From assembly GCF_000378625.1 (NCBI RefSeq), contig NZ_KB905161.1:1-57748 (forward strand): a stretch of 57,748 nucleotides of DNA. The letters are read 5' to 3'. The first letter of the stretch is position 1; every line of letters begins with the position of its first letter. This stretch comes from Colwellia piezophila ATCC BAA-637. GTDB lineage: Bacteria; Pseudomonadota; Gammaproteobacteria; Enterobacterales; Alteromonadaceae. Position numbers and translations under genes: made by a program. The notes below the pieces were generated by a model. The model saw only the letters and a program-made list of their open reading frames with translations, ran no database searches and had not been told where the DNA came from. Below are positions 29,151-38,615 of this stretch, one piece after another.

Positions 29151-30998
29151 TCAAGTTGTATGCTCTTGTTTCTGAGGAAGTTTACTAACCAGTACTATTT
29201 CTCCACTCTTTACGCTATCAATCAAATTAAAGTTACCAATACGGTCAAAATTACTGAGATCAAAATGATCTCCCGCTGAGATTCCTGCCCAGCTATATTT
29301 GCCACTGTGGAGAAACGAATGCTACTATCATCAGACTGTTCGTTAAAGCTATAGACTAACTCAAAGGGCTTATTTATATTTTTTAAGTACAGCCCTTCAG
29401 TAGTCGACAACCACAACCTTAAATAGCTATCAATAAACATAGTATCCACAGAGCCATGACTCGATTTTATCTCTGACTTTTCAGTGAATGTAATATGCTT
29501 TATTTCATTTTTTTGTATATTAAATTCATACAAGCCACTAGCACTACCAATCAATAACTTATCGTCATATTCAAGTATTTCACTGATATAATCACTTGCT
29601 CCTCTTAGGCCACTTTTATCAAGCAAGCTAAAAGCAATAAAGTCATTCGTTTCAGGCTGTAGTTTATTCAGACCACCATTTTTGGTGCCAATCCAAATAT
29701 TGCCATTACTTTATTGTTTTATAGTGGTTATTGCATTGTCAGACAATGAATTAAACTGACCTTTTTTATGCTGAAAGTGTCGGATTAATCCCATCCTATC
29801 ATTGAGATGAATCACACCACTTGTTTCAGTGCCTAGCCAAATATCACCAGAATTATCGATTAAAATCGACGATATAGACTTTTCATGTATGCTACTGGGA
29901 AAGTATTGTGTAAGATCCTTTAGATGGAAGTTATGATCATCTAAAGCAAGAAAATGTAATTTACCCCGCCTGCTGCCTAACCAAATACTGCCATGTTGAT
30001 CACTCATCAAAGCAGAATAAGCGGCATACCCTAATGTTGAAAATTCCGGGTATTCGTCCTTCAGGTAGTGAAATTTTTAGGTAGAAAAATCGAAATAGGC
30101 TACGCCATTAAGTGTTCCTAACCAAAAAGTACTTTGCTGATTTTTCATTATAGAGACTATGGTCTGCGGCCCATTTTTTTGCTGTGCACCACTGTCCTGG
30201 TAAAATCGCTTGAACTTATTGTTGGTAATATCAAGTGAGTTTAAGCCTCCGCCCCAAGTACCAATCCATAGCTTTTGATTATTTTCATCAAACAATAATG
30301 ACTGAATGACATTACTTGATAGTGTGTTGTTATTTGTCGCGCTATTTTTATAAGAAGTTACTTGCTGGCTTCGCTCATTTAACTTGATAACACCATTATC
30401 TCTCGTGGCAATCCATAATTCATCTTCATTTCCTTCTACCAAGTCACGTAAGTACAACGAAGAAGCGTTATCGCTATTATCAAGTGGTATTCGTTGGAAG
30501 TTATTTTGAAGGGCATTAAACTTATTCAAGCCCCCCTGATGTGGCAATATAGAGCTCCCCCTGTTTAGAAAGTAATAACTTACGAATATTATTATGACTT
30601 AAGCTATGCTGATTATCTTTTTCATATTGAAATAACCTGATTTTTTGATTGATATTCGCCAGCTTTACTAGGCCTTTATTTCGTGACCCAAACCATAAGT
30701 TTTTATTATTGTCCTGAATAATGGACCAAACCTCCAATTGCTCTAAATCTTAATTAGTACTCTTAAACTCGTAACCATCATAACGTAAGACTCCGCCAGA
30801 CGTACCCAACCAAATGAAGCCTTGGTGATCTTGAAACATAGTATATATGGCTAAGTTCTCAATTTGTAACGCCCCCAGAGGACTTTGAACATGATATTCG
30901 CTAGGTATTGACATTTTATCGGGAAAGCTAGCCTGTGCAGGTTGCCACAGGGTAAGTAGCAAAAGCAGCGAGTGGACAAGGAAATTTTTAACTAACAT
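29151..30998 (-). pseudogene. Two-component-regulator propeller (Reg_prop) sensor, decayed
   Basis: The first 23 residues form a Sec signal peptide, followed by repeated propeller blades with the W-GT/W-GS signature (GFIWLGTSGGVLRYDGYEF, NLWFGSRNKGLVKL, LWIGTWGGGLNSL, DIWLGTETSGVIHL). The frame is broken at least five times. In-frame TAA codons lie at 30750-30752, about 30077-30079 and about 29711-29713. There is a frameshift at a run of six C (30531-30536), where five would restore the frame. A further shift near 29280 leads into WAGISAGDHFDLSNFDRIGN and a stop at 29151. The kinase or GGDEF output domain normally found C-terminal to such propellers is absent. The gene was a periplasmic sensor and is now non-functional. 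Confidence 0.85.
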
Positions 30999-31136
30999 TA
31001 GGCTAAATTCTCACCCTTAATTAAGCACTTTTTGGACGACATTAATTAAGTAAAGTATAAGGGCGGTATTATTGCAATATCACTAATAATCAAATAGCAA
31101 AAAGGGGGAAGAAATTTATTGGAATGGGTATTAGAC

Positions 31137-31166
31137 ATAAAAAAGCAGCAAAATATTGCTGCTTTA
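31137..31166 (-). terminator. Terminator of rpoS
   Basis: AAAGCAGCAA and the matching TTGCTGCTTT pair around a short AT loop. On the minus strand the stem is followed by TTTTTTATG. It lies about 60 bases after the rpoS stop. Confidence 0.85.
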
Positions 31167-31227
31167 CATTTTACCAGTAGGTCTATGCCTAGCTACATAA
31201 AGTTGTACGAGTTAACAACTCGCCTTG

Positions 31228-32118
31228 TTAAGCCTGAAAAATGGCTTCAATTGATAAATTTTGCTGTGATAAAATATCACGTAGTCGTTTTAATGCTTCC
31301 ACCTGAATTTGACGAACACGCTCTCGCGTTAAACCAATTTCACAGCCGACATCTTCTAGGGTAGCGGCTTCATAGCCAAGTAAGCCAAATCGTCTTGCTA
31401 ATACTTCTCTTTGCTTAGTATTAAGCTCATTCAACCAATGGATAATATTATTACTCATGTCCTGTGATTGTAAGTCTCTTTCTGGACCGGAACTTTTTTC
31501 ATCTGCGATAACATCAAGTAAAGCTTTATCTGAATCTCCTGCAAAGGGTGTATCGACAGAAGCAATGCGTTCATTTAATCGCAACATTTTATTGACATCA
31601 GCGACGGGTCTATCAAGGTGTATGGCTATATCTTCGGCGGTGGGTTCGTGATCAAGTTTTTGAATTAATTCACGTGAAGCGCGTAAATATATATTAAGCT
31701 CTTTGACTACATGAATAGGCAGTCGAATAGTACGGGTTTGATTCATTATTGCCCGTTCAATGGTTTGACGTATCCACCAAGTCGCGTATGTTGAGAAGCG
31801 AAAGCCACGCTCTGGATCGAATTTTTCAACAGCTCTAATTAAACCTAAATTACCTTCTTCAATTAGATCTAACAGCGGTAAGCCTCGATTATTATAACGC
31901 CTGGCTATCTTCACCACTAAACGGAGATTACTCTCTATCATGCGTTTTCGTGACGTTTCATCCCCTTTTAGGGACAGGCGTGAGAAATATACTTCTTCTT
32001 CAGCGGTTAATAATGGCGAAAAGCCTATCTCGCTTAAATAAATCTGCGTAGCGTCTAAATTTGACGGTGCGTCTTCCTTTGATTCGACTGCATTTTCTTC
32101 TTTTTGTAATGTGACCAT
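31228..32118 (-). CDS. rpoS: RNA polymerase sigma factor RpoS
   Basis: ATG 32118 is preceded by GGGAG, so the product has 296 residues. The in-frame TTG at 32139 has no such site. Regions follow the sigma-70 order: region 1.2 ([21 protein letters not shown]), region 2 with [29 protein letters not shown] and [17 protein letters not shown], region 3, and region 4 with [18 protein letters not shown]. The IYLSEIG opening and short region 1.1 identify RpoS rather than RpoD or RpoH. It controls stationary-phase and stress genes. It follows nlpD, inside which the main rpoS promoter lies in related bacteria. Confidence 0.96.
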   Translation of the reverse strand: MVTLQKEENAVESKEDAPSNLDATQIYLSEIGFSPLLTAEEEVYFSRLSLKGDETSRKRMIESNLRLVVKIARRYNNRGLPLLDLIEEGNLGLIRAVEKFDPERGFRFSTYATWWIRQTIERAIMNQTRTIRLPIHVVKELNIYLRASRELIQKLDHEPTAEDIAIHLDRPVADVNKMLRLNERIASVDTPFAGDSDKALLDVIADEKSSGPERDLQSQDMSNNIIHWLNELNTKQREVLARRFGLLGYEAATLEDVGCEIGLTRERVRQIQVEALKRLRDILSQQNLSIEAIFQA

Positions 32119-32214
32119 GCCATTCTCCCAAATTTGCAAAGCTTATTTTAATATTTAAATATTCACGGTAACTCCGATTTTTTAGTTTTATCTTAGGTTT
32201 ATTATTTATTGTTA

Positions 32215-33129
32215 TTATTGTTTAGGTAAATATTTTAAAGGGTCAACCGACTTACCTCGAAAACGTACTTCAAAATGCAACATAACTTTATTAGCATCCG
32301 TGTCTCCCATAGTCGCTATAACATCACCGGCGTTTATGAACTGTTGCTCTTTAACAAGAATATGATCGTTATGAGCATAGGCGCTGAGGTAGTCATCATT
32401 ATGCTTTATGATAATGAGTTTACCATAGCCCCGAAGAGCATTACCTGCGTAAACAACCTTTCCCTTCGCCGAAGATTTAATTTTTGTCCCTCGACGACCG
32501 GTAATATCAATGCCTTTATTACCTTGTACGCGACTCGAAAAGTACTCAACCACTTTCCCTTTAACAGGCCACTGCCACTGGCTAATTTTCTGTGAAAAAC
32601 TTTCCGTTGCCAATGTGGATTTTCCGTATGATTTTCGAGTGTTTACATTTTCACCATACGCCTGCTTTTTAGTAGATGCAAGTGTATTTTTTATATCGTT
32701 TTTAGTATTGTGAGTAGAGTTTTTAGTCGGTTTTTTATGCACAAGCTTGTTCTTACTTGCTTGCGGTGATTTTTTACTCTTCGGAGCAACTAAAAGTAAT
32801 TTTTGTCCTGGATGGATTACATAAGGTGATGAGATTTTATTGAGTTGCGCTATTTTCCTAACATCATTATTCGAACGCCAAGCAATAGAAAAAAGAGTCT
32901 CCCCTTTCTTTACCGTGTATTGAGGAGAATTAATGCTATCTTTATTTCGCTCACCTAACACACTTATACTTGATACCGGTGCAGGACTATTCCTACTGCT
33001 ACAAGAGAAAAGTACAGTACCGAATAAAAAGTAAGCAAATGTGTATTTTGCAATATGAATAAAACTCAAAGGAACTCTTCTCACTGCTTCTCTTTGCGAA
33101 AGGTAACTATTTATAAACATAAGAAGCAT
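32215..33129 (-). CDS. nlpD: Murein hydrolase activator NlpD
   Basis: The 304-residue product has a lipoprotein-like signal (FGTVLFSC, Cys43) after a long N-terminal extension, which suggests the true start may be downstream of 33129. A LysM domain (about 70-113, YTVKKGETLFSIAW) is followed by a Lys/Ser/Asn-rich linker and a C-terminal LytM/M23 domain. As in other NlpD proteins the M23 zinc ligands are degenerate (GIDITG where active enzymes have HxGxD, and MLHFEVR), so it should activate an amidase such as AmiC at the division site rather than cut peptidoglycan itself. It lies directly upstream of rpoS, the classical order. Confidence 0.93.
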   Translation of the reverse strand: MLLMFINSYLSQREAVRRVPLSFIHIAKYTFAYFLFGTVLFSCSSRNSPAPVSSISVLGERNKDSINSPQYTVKKGETLFSIAWRSNNDVRKIAQLNKISSPYVIHPGQKLLLVAPKSKKSPQASKNKLVHKKPTKNSTHNTKNDIKNTLASTKKQAYGENVNTRKSYGKSTLATESFSQKISQWQWPVKGKVVEYFSSRVQGNKGIDITGRRGTKIKSSAKGKVVYAGNALRGYGKLIIIKHNDDYLSAYAHNDHILVKEQQFINAGDVIATMGDTDANKVMLHFEVRFRGKSVDPLKYLPKQ

Positions 33130-33139
33130 TGTAATTCAC

Positions 33140-33718
33140 TTAACGTAAGGCAAAATAGCCAACAACAATAACACCAACAAAACCCCAGCCTAACACATCA
33201 ACCCATTGACGAATCTTTTGTTCCATAGCACTACCACCCCATTTTATCAGGCCGGCCACAAGGAAGAAGCGCATACCTCGGCCTATAGCTGAGGCAATAA
33301 AAAACGGTAAAAATGCCATATGTAAAAAGCCAGCACTGACCGTGAATAACTTATAAGGTATTGGCGAGAAGCCAGCAATAAAGACCACCCAAACGCCCCA
33401 ATCATTAAACCAATTAATTGCGATGTTAAATCTATCTTGATAACCAAATTCAGTAATAATAGGCTGAATCCACGGTTCAAACATCATATAGCCAAGCCAA
33501 TAACCAACTGCACCACCTAAAATAGAAGCGATAGTAGTTAAACTCGCGTAATACCACGCTTTTTGTGGCTTAGCCAATACCATAGGTGCGAGTAACACAT
33601 CAGGTGGAATAGGAAAAAATATGGACTCAGCAAAGGTTAAGACCGCCAAAAAACGTGGCGCAAACTGATGTTCAGCCCAGCGTAAAGTCCATTGATAAAG
33701 GCTAGAAAATATTTTCAC
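33140..33718 (-). CDS. yqaA: YqaA-family membrane protein (DedA/SNARE-associated like)
   Basis: The 192-residue product has five or so membrane segments and the DedA-type PIPYKLFTVSAGFLHM and GRGMRFFLVAGLIKWGG segments. It starts with GTG at 33718, overlapping the pcm stop as TAGTG. YqaA proteins belong to the DedA superfamily of undecaprenyl-phosphate and membrane-lipid transporters, but this subgroup has no proven substrate. Its position between pcm and nlpD is conserved in many Alteromonadales and Vibrionales. Confidence 0.88.
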   Translation of the reverse strand: MKIFSSLYQWTLRWAEHQFAPRFLAVLTFAESIFFPIPPDVLLAPMVLAKPQKAWYYASLTTIASILGGAVGYWLGYMMFEPWIQPIITEFGYQDRFNIAINWFNDWGVWVVFIAGFSPIPYKLFTVSAGFLHMAFLPFFIASAIGRGMRFFLVAGLIKWGGSAMEQKIRQWVDVLGWGFVGVIVVGYFALR

Positions 33719-34371
33719 TACAATAAATCTCCGGGTACTAAAGGTACAAAGCGTACTGCTTCTATTTGTTGTTCATTAAAATCATCTCCGTGACGAGTGA
33801 TAATTTTTAAAATTTGAGTTTTGTCACCTACTGGAATAATTAAGCGTCCACCATCAGCAAGCTGCGCTAATAAAGCAGGGGGTACACTAACGGGTGCAGC
33901 AGTAACAATAATAGCCTCAAAAGGCCCTTTACTTTGCCAACCTTGCCATCCATCGCCATGCTTCATCGCCACGTTGTGCAAATCCATCGAACGCAAGCAA
34001 CGCTTTGCTTGCCATTGAAACGCCTTAATACGCTCCACAGAGTAAACTTTATCCGTCAGTTGCGCCAAAATTGAGGTTTGGTAACCAGAGCCAGTCCCTA
34101 TTTCTAATATATTTTTAGGCCTACCTGCTGAAAGTAATAATTCAGACATCCTAGCTACGATGTAGGGCTGTGAAATAGTTTGCCCTTGGCCAATAGGTAG
34201 TGCGGTATTGTCATAGGCTTTATGTGCCAGAATTTCTGGGACAAAAATATGCCGAGGAGACTGAGCAATTGCTTGTAATACATCAGGATTACTTATGCCT
34301 TCACTTTGCAGTTTTTGCGCTAATAATTCTCCACTGCGTTTTGATTTTCCAGCTATACGATTAGACATCAT
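33718..34371 (-). CDS. pcm: Protein-L-isoaspartate O-methyltransferase
   Basis: ATG 34371 or 34368 (M)[13 protein letters not shown] gives a product of 216-217 residues, the normal PCMT size. The frame stays open to 34434, but that would overlap surE. The SAM-binding motif [16 protein letters not shown], the substrate-side [14 protein letters not shown] and [18 protein letters not shown] are present. It methylates L-isoaspartyl residues to start repair of aged proteins. surE-pcm-(yqaA)-nlpD-rpoS forms a stress-survival cluster in gammaproteobacteria. Confidence 0.95.
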   Translation of the reverse strand: MMSNRIAGKSKRSGELLAQKLQSEGISNPDVLQAIAQSPRHIFVPEILAHKAYDNTALPIGQGQTISQPYIVARMSELLLSAGRPKNILEIGTGSGYQTSILAQLTDKVYSVERIKAFQWQAKRCLRSMDLHNVAMKHGDGWQGWQSKGPFEAIIVTAAPVSVPPALLAQLADGGRLIIPVGDKTQILKIITRHGDDFNEQQIEAVRFVPLVPGDLL

Positions 34372-34387
34372 AAAAATACATCTCGAT

Positions 34388-35143
34388 TTAATCTGATAAG
34401 TTGAGCTCACTGAGCCAGCATTTAATATTTTCAATACTTCGATGAGCAGTCATATCGACAGTCAACGGTGTTACCGAAGCATAGCCATTGGCAACAGCAT
34501 GGAAGTCTGTACCCTCGCCGCCATCTAACTCCTGACCTAACAAGCCATACCAATAAATATCACGCTGCCATGGGTCTTGCATTTTTTGCATGCTTTCCGC
34601 TTTGTGGCGATGACCCAAACGCGTTACTTTTATTCCTTTTAGCTCTGCTAAAGGAATATTGGGCACATTGATATTTAAAATTTGATCTGCGGGTAATGGA
34701 TGGGTTCGTAAACGTTGGATAATTTTTGCAGTCACCACGGCAGCCGTTTGATAGTGCTGCTCGTTTTTACCCGCTAAAGATACCGCTATAGCGGGCATGC
34801 CCATATGACGACCTTCAGTTGCCGCCGCGACAGTGCCTGAATATAAGGTATCATCACCTAAGTTAGCGCCTTTATTAATACCCGCAACCACTAAATCACA
34901 ATCGGTATAAAGCTGACTAAGTCCTAAATGCACTGAATCGGTCGGTGTGCCATTAACCGAGGTAAAACCATTATCTAACTGCTGGGTTCGCAACGGATTG
35001 AGTAATGTTAAAGAGTTACTAGCACCGCTACAGTTTCTATCTGGCGCTACGACATTGACGGTAAAGTGCTTATTCAGTTCATCAAAAAGTATTTTGATGC
35101 CTAAGGCGTGTACACCGTCGTCGTTACTTAATAATATCTTCAT
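34388..35143 (-). CDS. surE: 5'/3'-nucleotidase SurE
   Basis: ATG 35143 gives the canonical SurE opening [11 protein letters not shown], with metal-binding Asp8-Asp9, and a 251-residue protein. ATG 35170 is also in frame and overlaps the truD stop by 8 bases, so a 260-residue form is possible. Other conserved parts are [13 protein letters not shown] (metal Ser/Asn), [11 protein letters not shown] and [21 protein letters not shown]. It dephosphorylates nucleoside monophosphates and short polyphosphate in stationary phase. Confidence 0.95.
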   Translation of the reverse strand: MKILLSNDDGVHALGIKILFDELNKHFTVNVVAPDRNCSGASNSLTLLNPLRTQQLDNGFTSVNGTPTDSVHLGLSQLYTDCDLVVAGINKGANLGDDTLYSGTVAAATEGRHMGMPAIAVSLAGKNEQHYQTAAVVTAKIIQRLRTHPLPADQILNINVPNIPLAELKGIKVTRLGHRHKAESMQKMQDPWQRDIYWYGLLGQELDGGEGTDFHAVANGYASVTPLTVDMTAHRSIENIKCWLSELNLSD

Positions 35144-35162
35144 TTTATCGGGTGAAATATGC

Positions 35163-36263
35163 TTATCCATTACTTGTAACTGGCGCTATTGGGGCTAAAC
35201 TAGCGCTTGTTTGCCTTTTATCAATACGGGTGGTCATATCTCGGTAAGTTAACAGTTCACGTAAAATGGTTGTTGCATAACTGCCTGCGGGTAGAAAAAA
35301 ACTCACTTTTACGGTGTTACTTTCGGTTTGATCTGGCAATAACTCAATATTGGTATCACTGATAGTTAAGCGAATGCGGCGTCGTTCCTGCTTCAAGCCA
35401 AAGCGAGGCAGCCCTTGGCAAAACGCGTCATGCTCTTCGGCTATTTTCTGCTCGAGCAGAAGCGGTTCATTGCTAGTCATTAACTCACCTGCACCCCACA
35501 TTGGCGCAGTAATATCAATATCTTTATCAATAAAACGCTGCTTAATAAGGCTATCGATTTCATCAAGATGAAAGACCGATTGTGTGCCAGCTAGCATCAA
35601 TACATCCCCTACTGCGACCTTATCAAAACACTGCTGCTTAATACGCTCATTGATGACTGCATTAAAAATATGAGAACGCGCTGCTGATAGATACATACCG
35701 CGTTTTTTCTTATCTTTAACCTTTTGACCAGAGAATAAAGCTAAGGCTCGCTCTATATTGCCGCCACCAATGCCAAAACGTTGTTCGCCAAAATAATTAG
35801 GAACGCCATGCTCAACTATCTTTTGCCAGCGTTCTGTCAATGCTTTAATAGCCGTGACATCACGTAAGATAATATCAAATCGATTACCCGTTAATGCGCC
35901 AGTGCGTAATTTTTTATTATGTCGTTTATATGATAAAACCTCTACGCCTTCGATATTCAAATCAGCTAAGTTATATTCCTGTTTCCCCGGAACATGCACA
36001 CCAAACCACTGTTCTGTAACAGCAAAGCGATCTTTTAAACCTGCGTACGATACTAGCTGCTCTTTTACTTCGAAATACTTAGCTAGCTCTCGAGCGACAA
36101 ACAAGGTATTAGCGCCTGTTTTTCTAATATGGACGAATAAATGCTCACCTTCACCACAAGGCAAAAAGGGTAATTGCTCAAAAACTTTAAAGTCGGTTAT
36201 CTGGCTACGTAATGAACCGCTGGACTCTGGTTTTCCGTGTAAATAAGCTTGTTCTGTTAACAT
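35163..36263 (-). CDS. truD: tRNA pseudouridine(13) synthase TruD
   Basis: The 366-residue product has the TruD catalytic motif AGLKDR (Asp78), the N-terminal [26 protein letters not shown] opening, the [11 protein letters not shown] segment and the inserted TRUD domain, with [17 protein letters not shown]. It converts U13 of tRNA-Glu to pseudouridine. It is in line with ispF upstream and surE downstream, the standard ispD-ispF-truD-surE order. Confidence 0.96.
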   Translation of the reverse strand: MLTEQAYLHGKPESSGSLRSQITDFKVFEQLPFLPCGEGEHLFVHIRKTGANTLFVARELAKYFEVKEQLVSYAGLKDRFAVTEQWFGVHVPGKQEYNLADLNIEGVEVLSYKRHNKKLRTGALTGNRFDIILRDVTAIKALTERWQKIVEHGVPNYFGEQRFGIGGGNIERALALFSGQKVKDKKKRGMYLSAARSHIFNAVINERIKQQCFDKVAVGDVLMLAGTQSVFHLDEIDSLIKQRFIDKDIDITAPMWGAGELMTSNEPLLLEQKIAEEHDAFCQGLPRFGLKQERRRIRLTISDTNIELLPDQTESNTVKVSFFLPAGSYATTILRELLTYRDMTTRIDKRQTSASLAPIAPVTSNG

Positions 36264-36313
36264 ATATTCATCTTCTTCTAATGCTGTGGTGAGCCCGTTT
36301 GAGCGAGTAAAAA

Positions 36314-36826
36314 CTAAATGTTTTGAATTTCTTCCATTGGCGGAAGTGGTTGTTCTATTGCCATTAACAGAACGACTGCATGTACCGAGATACCTTCTTT
36401 TCGTCCGGTATAACCCAATTTTTCAGTGGTCGTGGCTTTGACGTTTACTTGTTCCATACTTGTTTGTAAATCTTCACTTAAACAAGCTCGCATCGCTAAT
36501 AAATGTGGCGCCATTTTGGGGGCTTGGGCAACAATAGTGATATCGGTATTACCAATTTCAAACCCTTTTTCAATCATGAGTGAAACCACATGACGCAATA
36601 AAATTCGGCTCGAAATATTTTCATATTGGCCATCGGTGTCAGGGAAGTGATTACCAATATCCGCTAAACAAAGCGCACCTAAAATGGCATCACACAGTGC
36701 ATGAATAGCAACATCACCGTCTGAATGGGCGATAAAGCCCTGCTCAAAAGGGATTTTAACCCCACCAAGAACGATAGGCCCTTGGCCGCCAAACTTATGT
36801 ACATCAAAACCATGACCTATACGCAT
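36314..36826 (-). CDS. ispF: 2-C-methyl-D-erythritol 2,4-cyclodiphosphate synthase
   Basis: The 170-residue product has the IspF metal-binding start [12 protein letters not shown] (Asp8, His10), [17 protein letters not shown], and the ligand-binding [17 protein letters not shown]. It forms MEcPP in the MEP pathway. It lies 16 bases after ispD. It is slightly longer than the usual 157-160 residues because of a C-terminal tail. Confidence 0.96.
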   Translation of the reverse strand: MRIGHGFDVHKFGGQGPIVLGGVKIPFEQGFIAHSDGDVAIHALCDAILGALCLADIGNHFPDTDGQYENISSRILLRHVVSLMIEKGFEIGNTDITIVAQAPKMAPHLLAMRACLSEDLQTSMEQVNVKATTTEKLGYTGRKEGISVHAVVLLMAIEQPLPPMEEIQNI

Positions 36827-36842
36827 TTTATCGTCCTTTTAT

Positions 36843-37556
36843 CTAGCGAGTCGATTGTTTATTTAGGTAAAACTCAGCTAATGCCAAATCATCCGGGTGA
36901 GTAATCTTAATATTTTCACAACTTGCCGATACCAGTAAACTTTCAAGGCCGGCATATTCAATGGCAGACGCTTCATCGGTAATGCTGCCCCCGTGTTCGA
37001 TTGCCGATTCGATAGCATTAGTTAGCTCTGAGGTTTTATAGAGTTGCGGGGTCAAGGCATGCCATAATTGCTCTCTATCAACAGTATTTTTAATAACGTT
37101 ATTACCCGCTTTTTTAGCCACACCACGTTTCATGGTATCTCGAACGGGTGTCGCTAAAATACCACCACAGTCATTTTCTAGGCATTGGCTTATGAGTCTA
37201 TCGATATCTTGATGTGTCACACAGGGCCGGGCTGCATCATGCACTAAAACCCAAGGGTATGCTTGTACATCAACTGCCTTTAGGCCACTCAATACAGAAT
37301 CTACCCGTTCAGCGCCTCCTTTTACCCGAATAATATCTTTATGTTGAGCTAAGCTAGATTCACTAAAATACTGATCGTGCTCACCTAACGCTAAAATAAC
37401 GCGAGTAATCAAAGGGTGGCTTAACAACCTCATCACAGTATGGTGCAGAATACTTTCATTATTAATACGTAAGTATTGTTTCGGGCAATTGGCTTGCATT
37501 CTTTTACCCACACCCGCAGCCGGTACAATAACAATAAATTTTTGTGTAAATGTCAT
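36843..37556 (-). CDS. ispD: 2-C-methyl-D-erythritol 4-phosphate cytidylyltransferase
   Basis: The 237-residue product has the nucleotidyltransferase opening VPAAGVGKRMQANCPKQYL, GGAERVDSVLSGL and VLVHDAARPCVT, and the catalytic Lys and Asp regions ATPVRDTMKRG and ITDEASAIEYAG. It attaches CMP to MEP. It is followed by ispF and preceded by ftsB six bases away, a conserved operon in gammaproteobacteria. Confidence 0.96.
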   Translation of the reverse strand: MTFTQKFIVIVPAAGVGKRMQANCPKQYLRINNESILHHTVMRLLSHPLITRVILALGEHDQYFSESSLAQHKDIIRVKGGAERVDSVLSGLKAVDVQAYPWVLVHDAARPCVTHQDIDRLISQCLENDCGGILATPVRDTMKRGVAKKAGNNVIKNTVDREQLWHALTPQLYKTSELTNAIESAIEHGGSITDEASAIEYAGLESLLVSASCENIKITHPDDLALAEFYLNKQSTR

Positions 37557-37562
37557 TAAAAA

Positions 37563-37880
37563 CTAACCTTGGTTGTCATTGCGATAACTATTAAAACCAG
37601 CACTATTCTCTTTTGGAATCAGACGAAAAAAAGTTTCACCTTCTTTAATCATACCTAGCTCATTTCGAGCCCGCTCTTCTATGGCTTCAAGCCCTAATTT
37701 TAAATCATCGGTATCTGCATAGAGTAATTTATTACGTTGTTGCAGTTTTTCATTCGCATTGAGTTGGCGTACAACATTTTCTTGCAAGATTAGATAATCA
37801 GGCACACTATTTTTACCAAACCAAAGTCGGTATTGTAGTAACACTAAAAATATTAGCAAAATAGCTGTAAATACGCGCAT
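37563..37880 (-). CDS. ftsB: Cell division protein FtsB
   Basis: The 105-residue bitopic protein has a short cytoplasmic N-terminus, a membrane helix (about 4-20, FTAILLIFLVLLQYRLWFG), a coiled coil rich in Asn, Glu and Leu, and the conserved EERARNELGMIKEGETFFR end of the FtsB/DivIC family. It forms the periplasmic FtsQ-FtsB-FtsL complex that activates septal peptidoglycan synthesis. It is the first gene of ftsB-ispD-ispF. Confidence 0.95.
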   Translation of the reverse strand: MRVFTAILLIFLVLLQYRLWFGKNSVPDYLILQENVVRQLNANEKLQQRNKLLYADTDDLKLGLEAIEERARNELGMIKEGETFFRLIPKENSAGFNSYRNDNQG

Positions 37881-37946
37881 AGTAACCTAAATAAAGAACA
37901 AAAATGCAGAGGATATTGCGGTTATTATACCTAAGTAAAGGCAGAG

Positions 37947-38597
37947 TTAAATAGCCAAAGGCTTTTTGAAGTTTTGCCAATTAATTGAACAAGATAGTAA
38001 TAGCTCTCGCAAGCTAGGGACTATGGGGAGTTGCTTGCTATTACCTTGCCATGAATGACCCGCACAAGCTGATGCCATGATCCTTTTATTTGGCTTAAGT
38101 AAGCGTTTATTTAATCCTGGTTGCTTGTTGGTAAATTCATTAGCGTTTAATGAAAACCAACCACCGACATTAGTGCGCAATCTCTGTTTTTCTAAATCTA
38201 TACGATCAATACAATCAATAATGATGTGATCAGCCAATAATACCGGTACAACTAAACCGACATCAATATTACCCTGCAAGTACCATGAAAAAGCACGTTC
38301 CAGCTCTAGTTGTGTTTCCTGCCCCGTTAACGGTAATTTACTGCTTTGTTTTGTTGACCAACTAGCATTCTGATTATCTAACTGCAGCGGCGATGCCCCT
38401 TGTGCCATAACTTGCGTCATAGCATGGGCAGTTCTATTAATATAATAAGACACGCTTTTCAAGCGCGCCTGCACAGCCTCAACACGGGTGAAATTACCTT
38501 TAGCAATAAGGTTAATTTCACGTTGATAAAGAGCATTACATAATTCAGCAAAGTCCCCTGCTTCAGTATGTGTTTGCCATAAGCTAGACTGTGTCAT
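37947..38597 (-). CDS. Hypothetical protein, 216 residues
   Basis: I do not recognise a family. The product has no signal peptide or membrane helix and is mixed alpha/beta with a basic, glutamine-rich central part (about residues 60-100). The region around 100-140 (AFSWYLQGNIDVGLVVPVLLADHIIIDCIDRIDLE) is the most ordered-looking. It lies 18 bases downstream of the ketoacyl synthase gene and 66 upstream of ftsB, so it may be cotranscribed with either. A role tied to fatty acids or division is only positional guesswork. Confidence 0.55.
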   Translation of the reverse strand: MTQSSLWQTHTEAGDFAELCNALYQREINLIAKGNFTRVEAVQARLKSVSYYINRTAHAMTQVMAQGASPLQLDNQNASWSTKQSSKLPLTGQETQLELERAFSWYLQGNIDVGLVVPVLLADHIIIDCIDRIDLEKQRLRTNVGGWFSLNANEFTNKQPGLNKRLLKPNKRIMASACAGHSWQGNSKQLPIVPSLRELLLSCSINWQNFKKPLAI

Positions 38598-38615
38598 AGG
38601 CGCAAGATTAACTCG

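Noticed and set aside
29711..30752. In-frame TAA codons as programmed recoding
   Set aside because: Two frameshifts in the same frame and a missing output domain make simple pseudogene decay the better explanation.
35854..36246. 130-codon plus-strand ORF inside truD
   Set aside because: It is antisense to a full-length truD with catalytic motif, and no family resemblance was seen.
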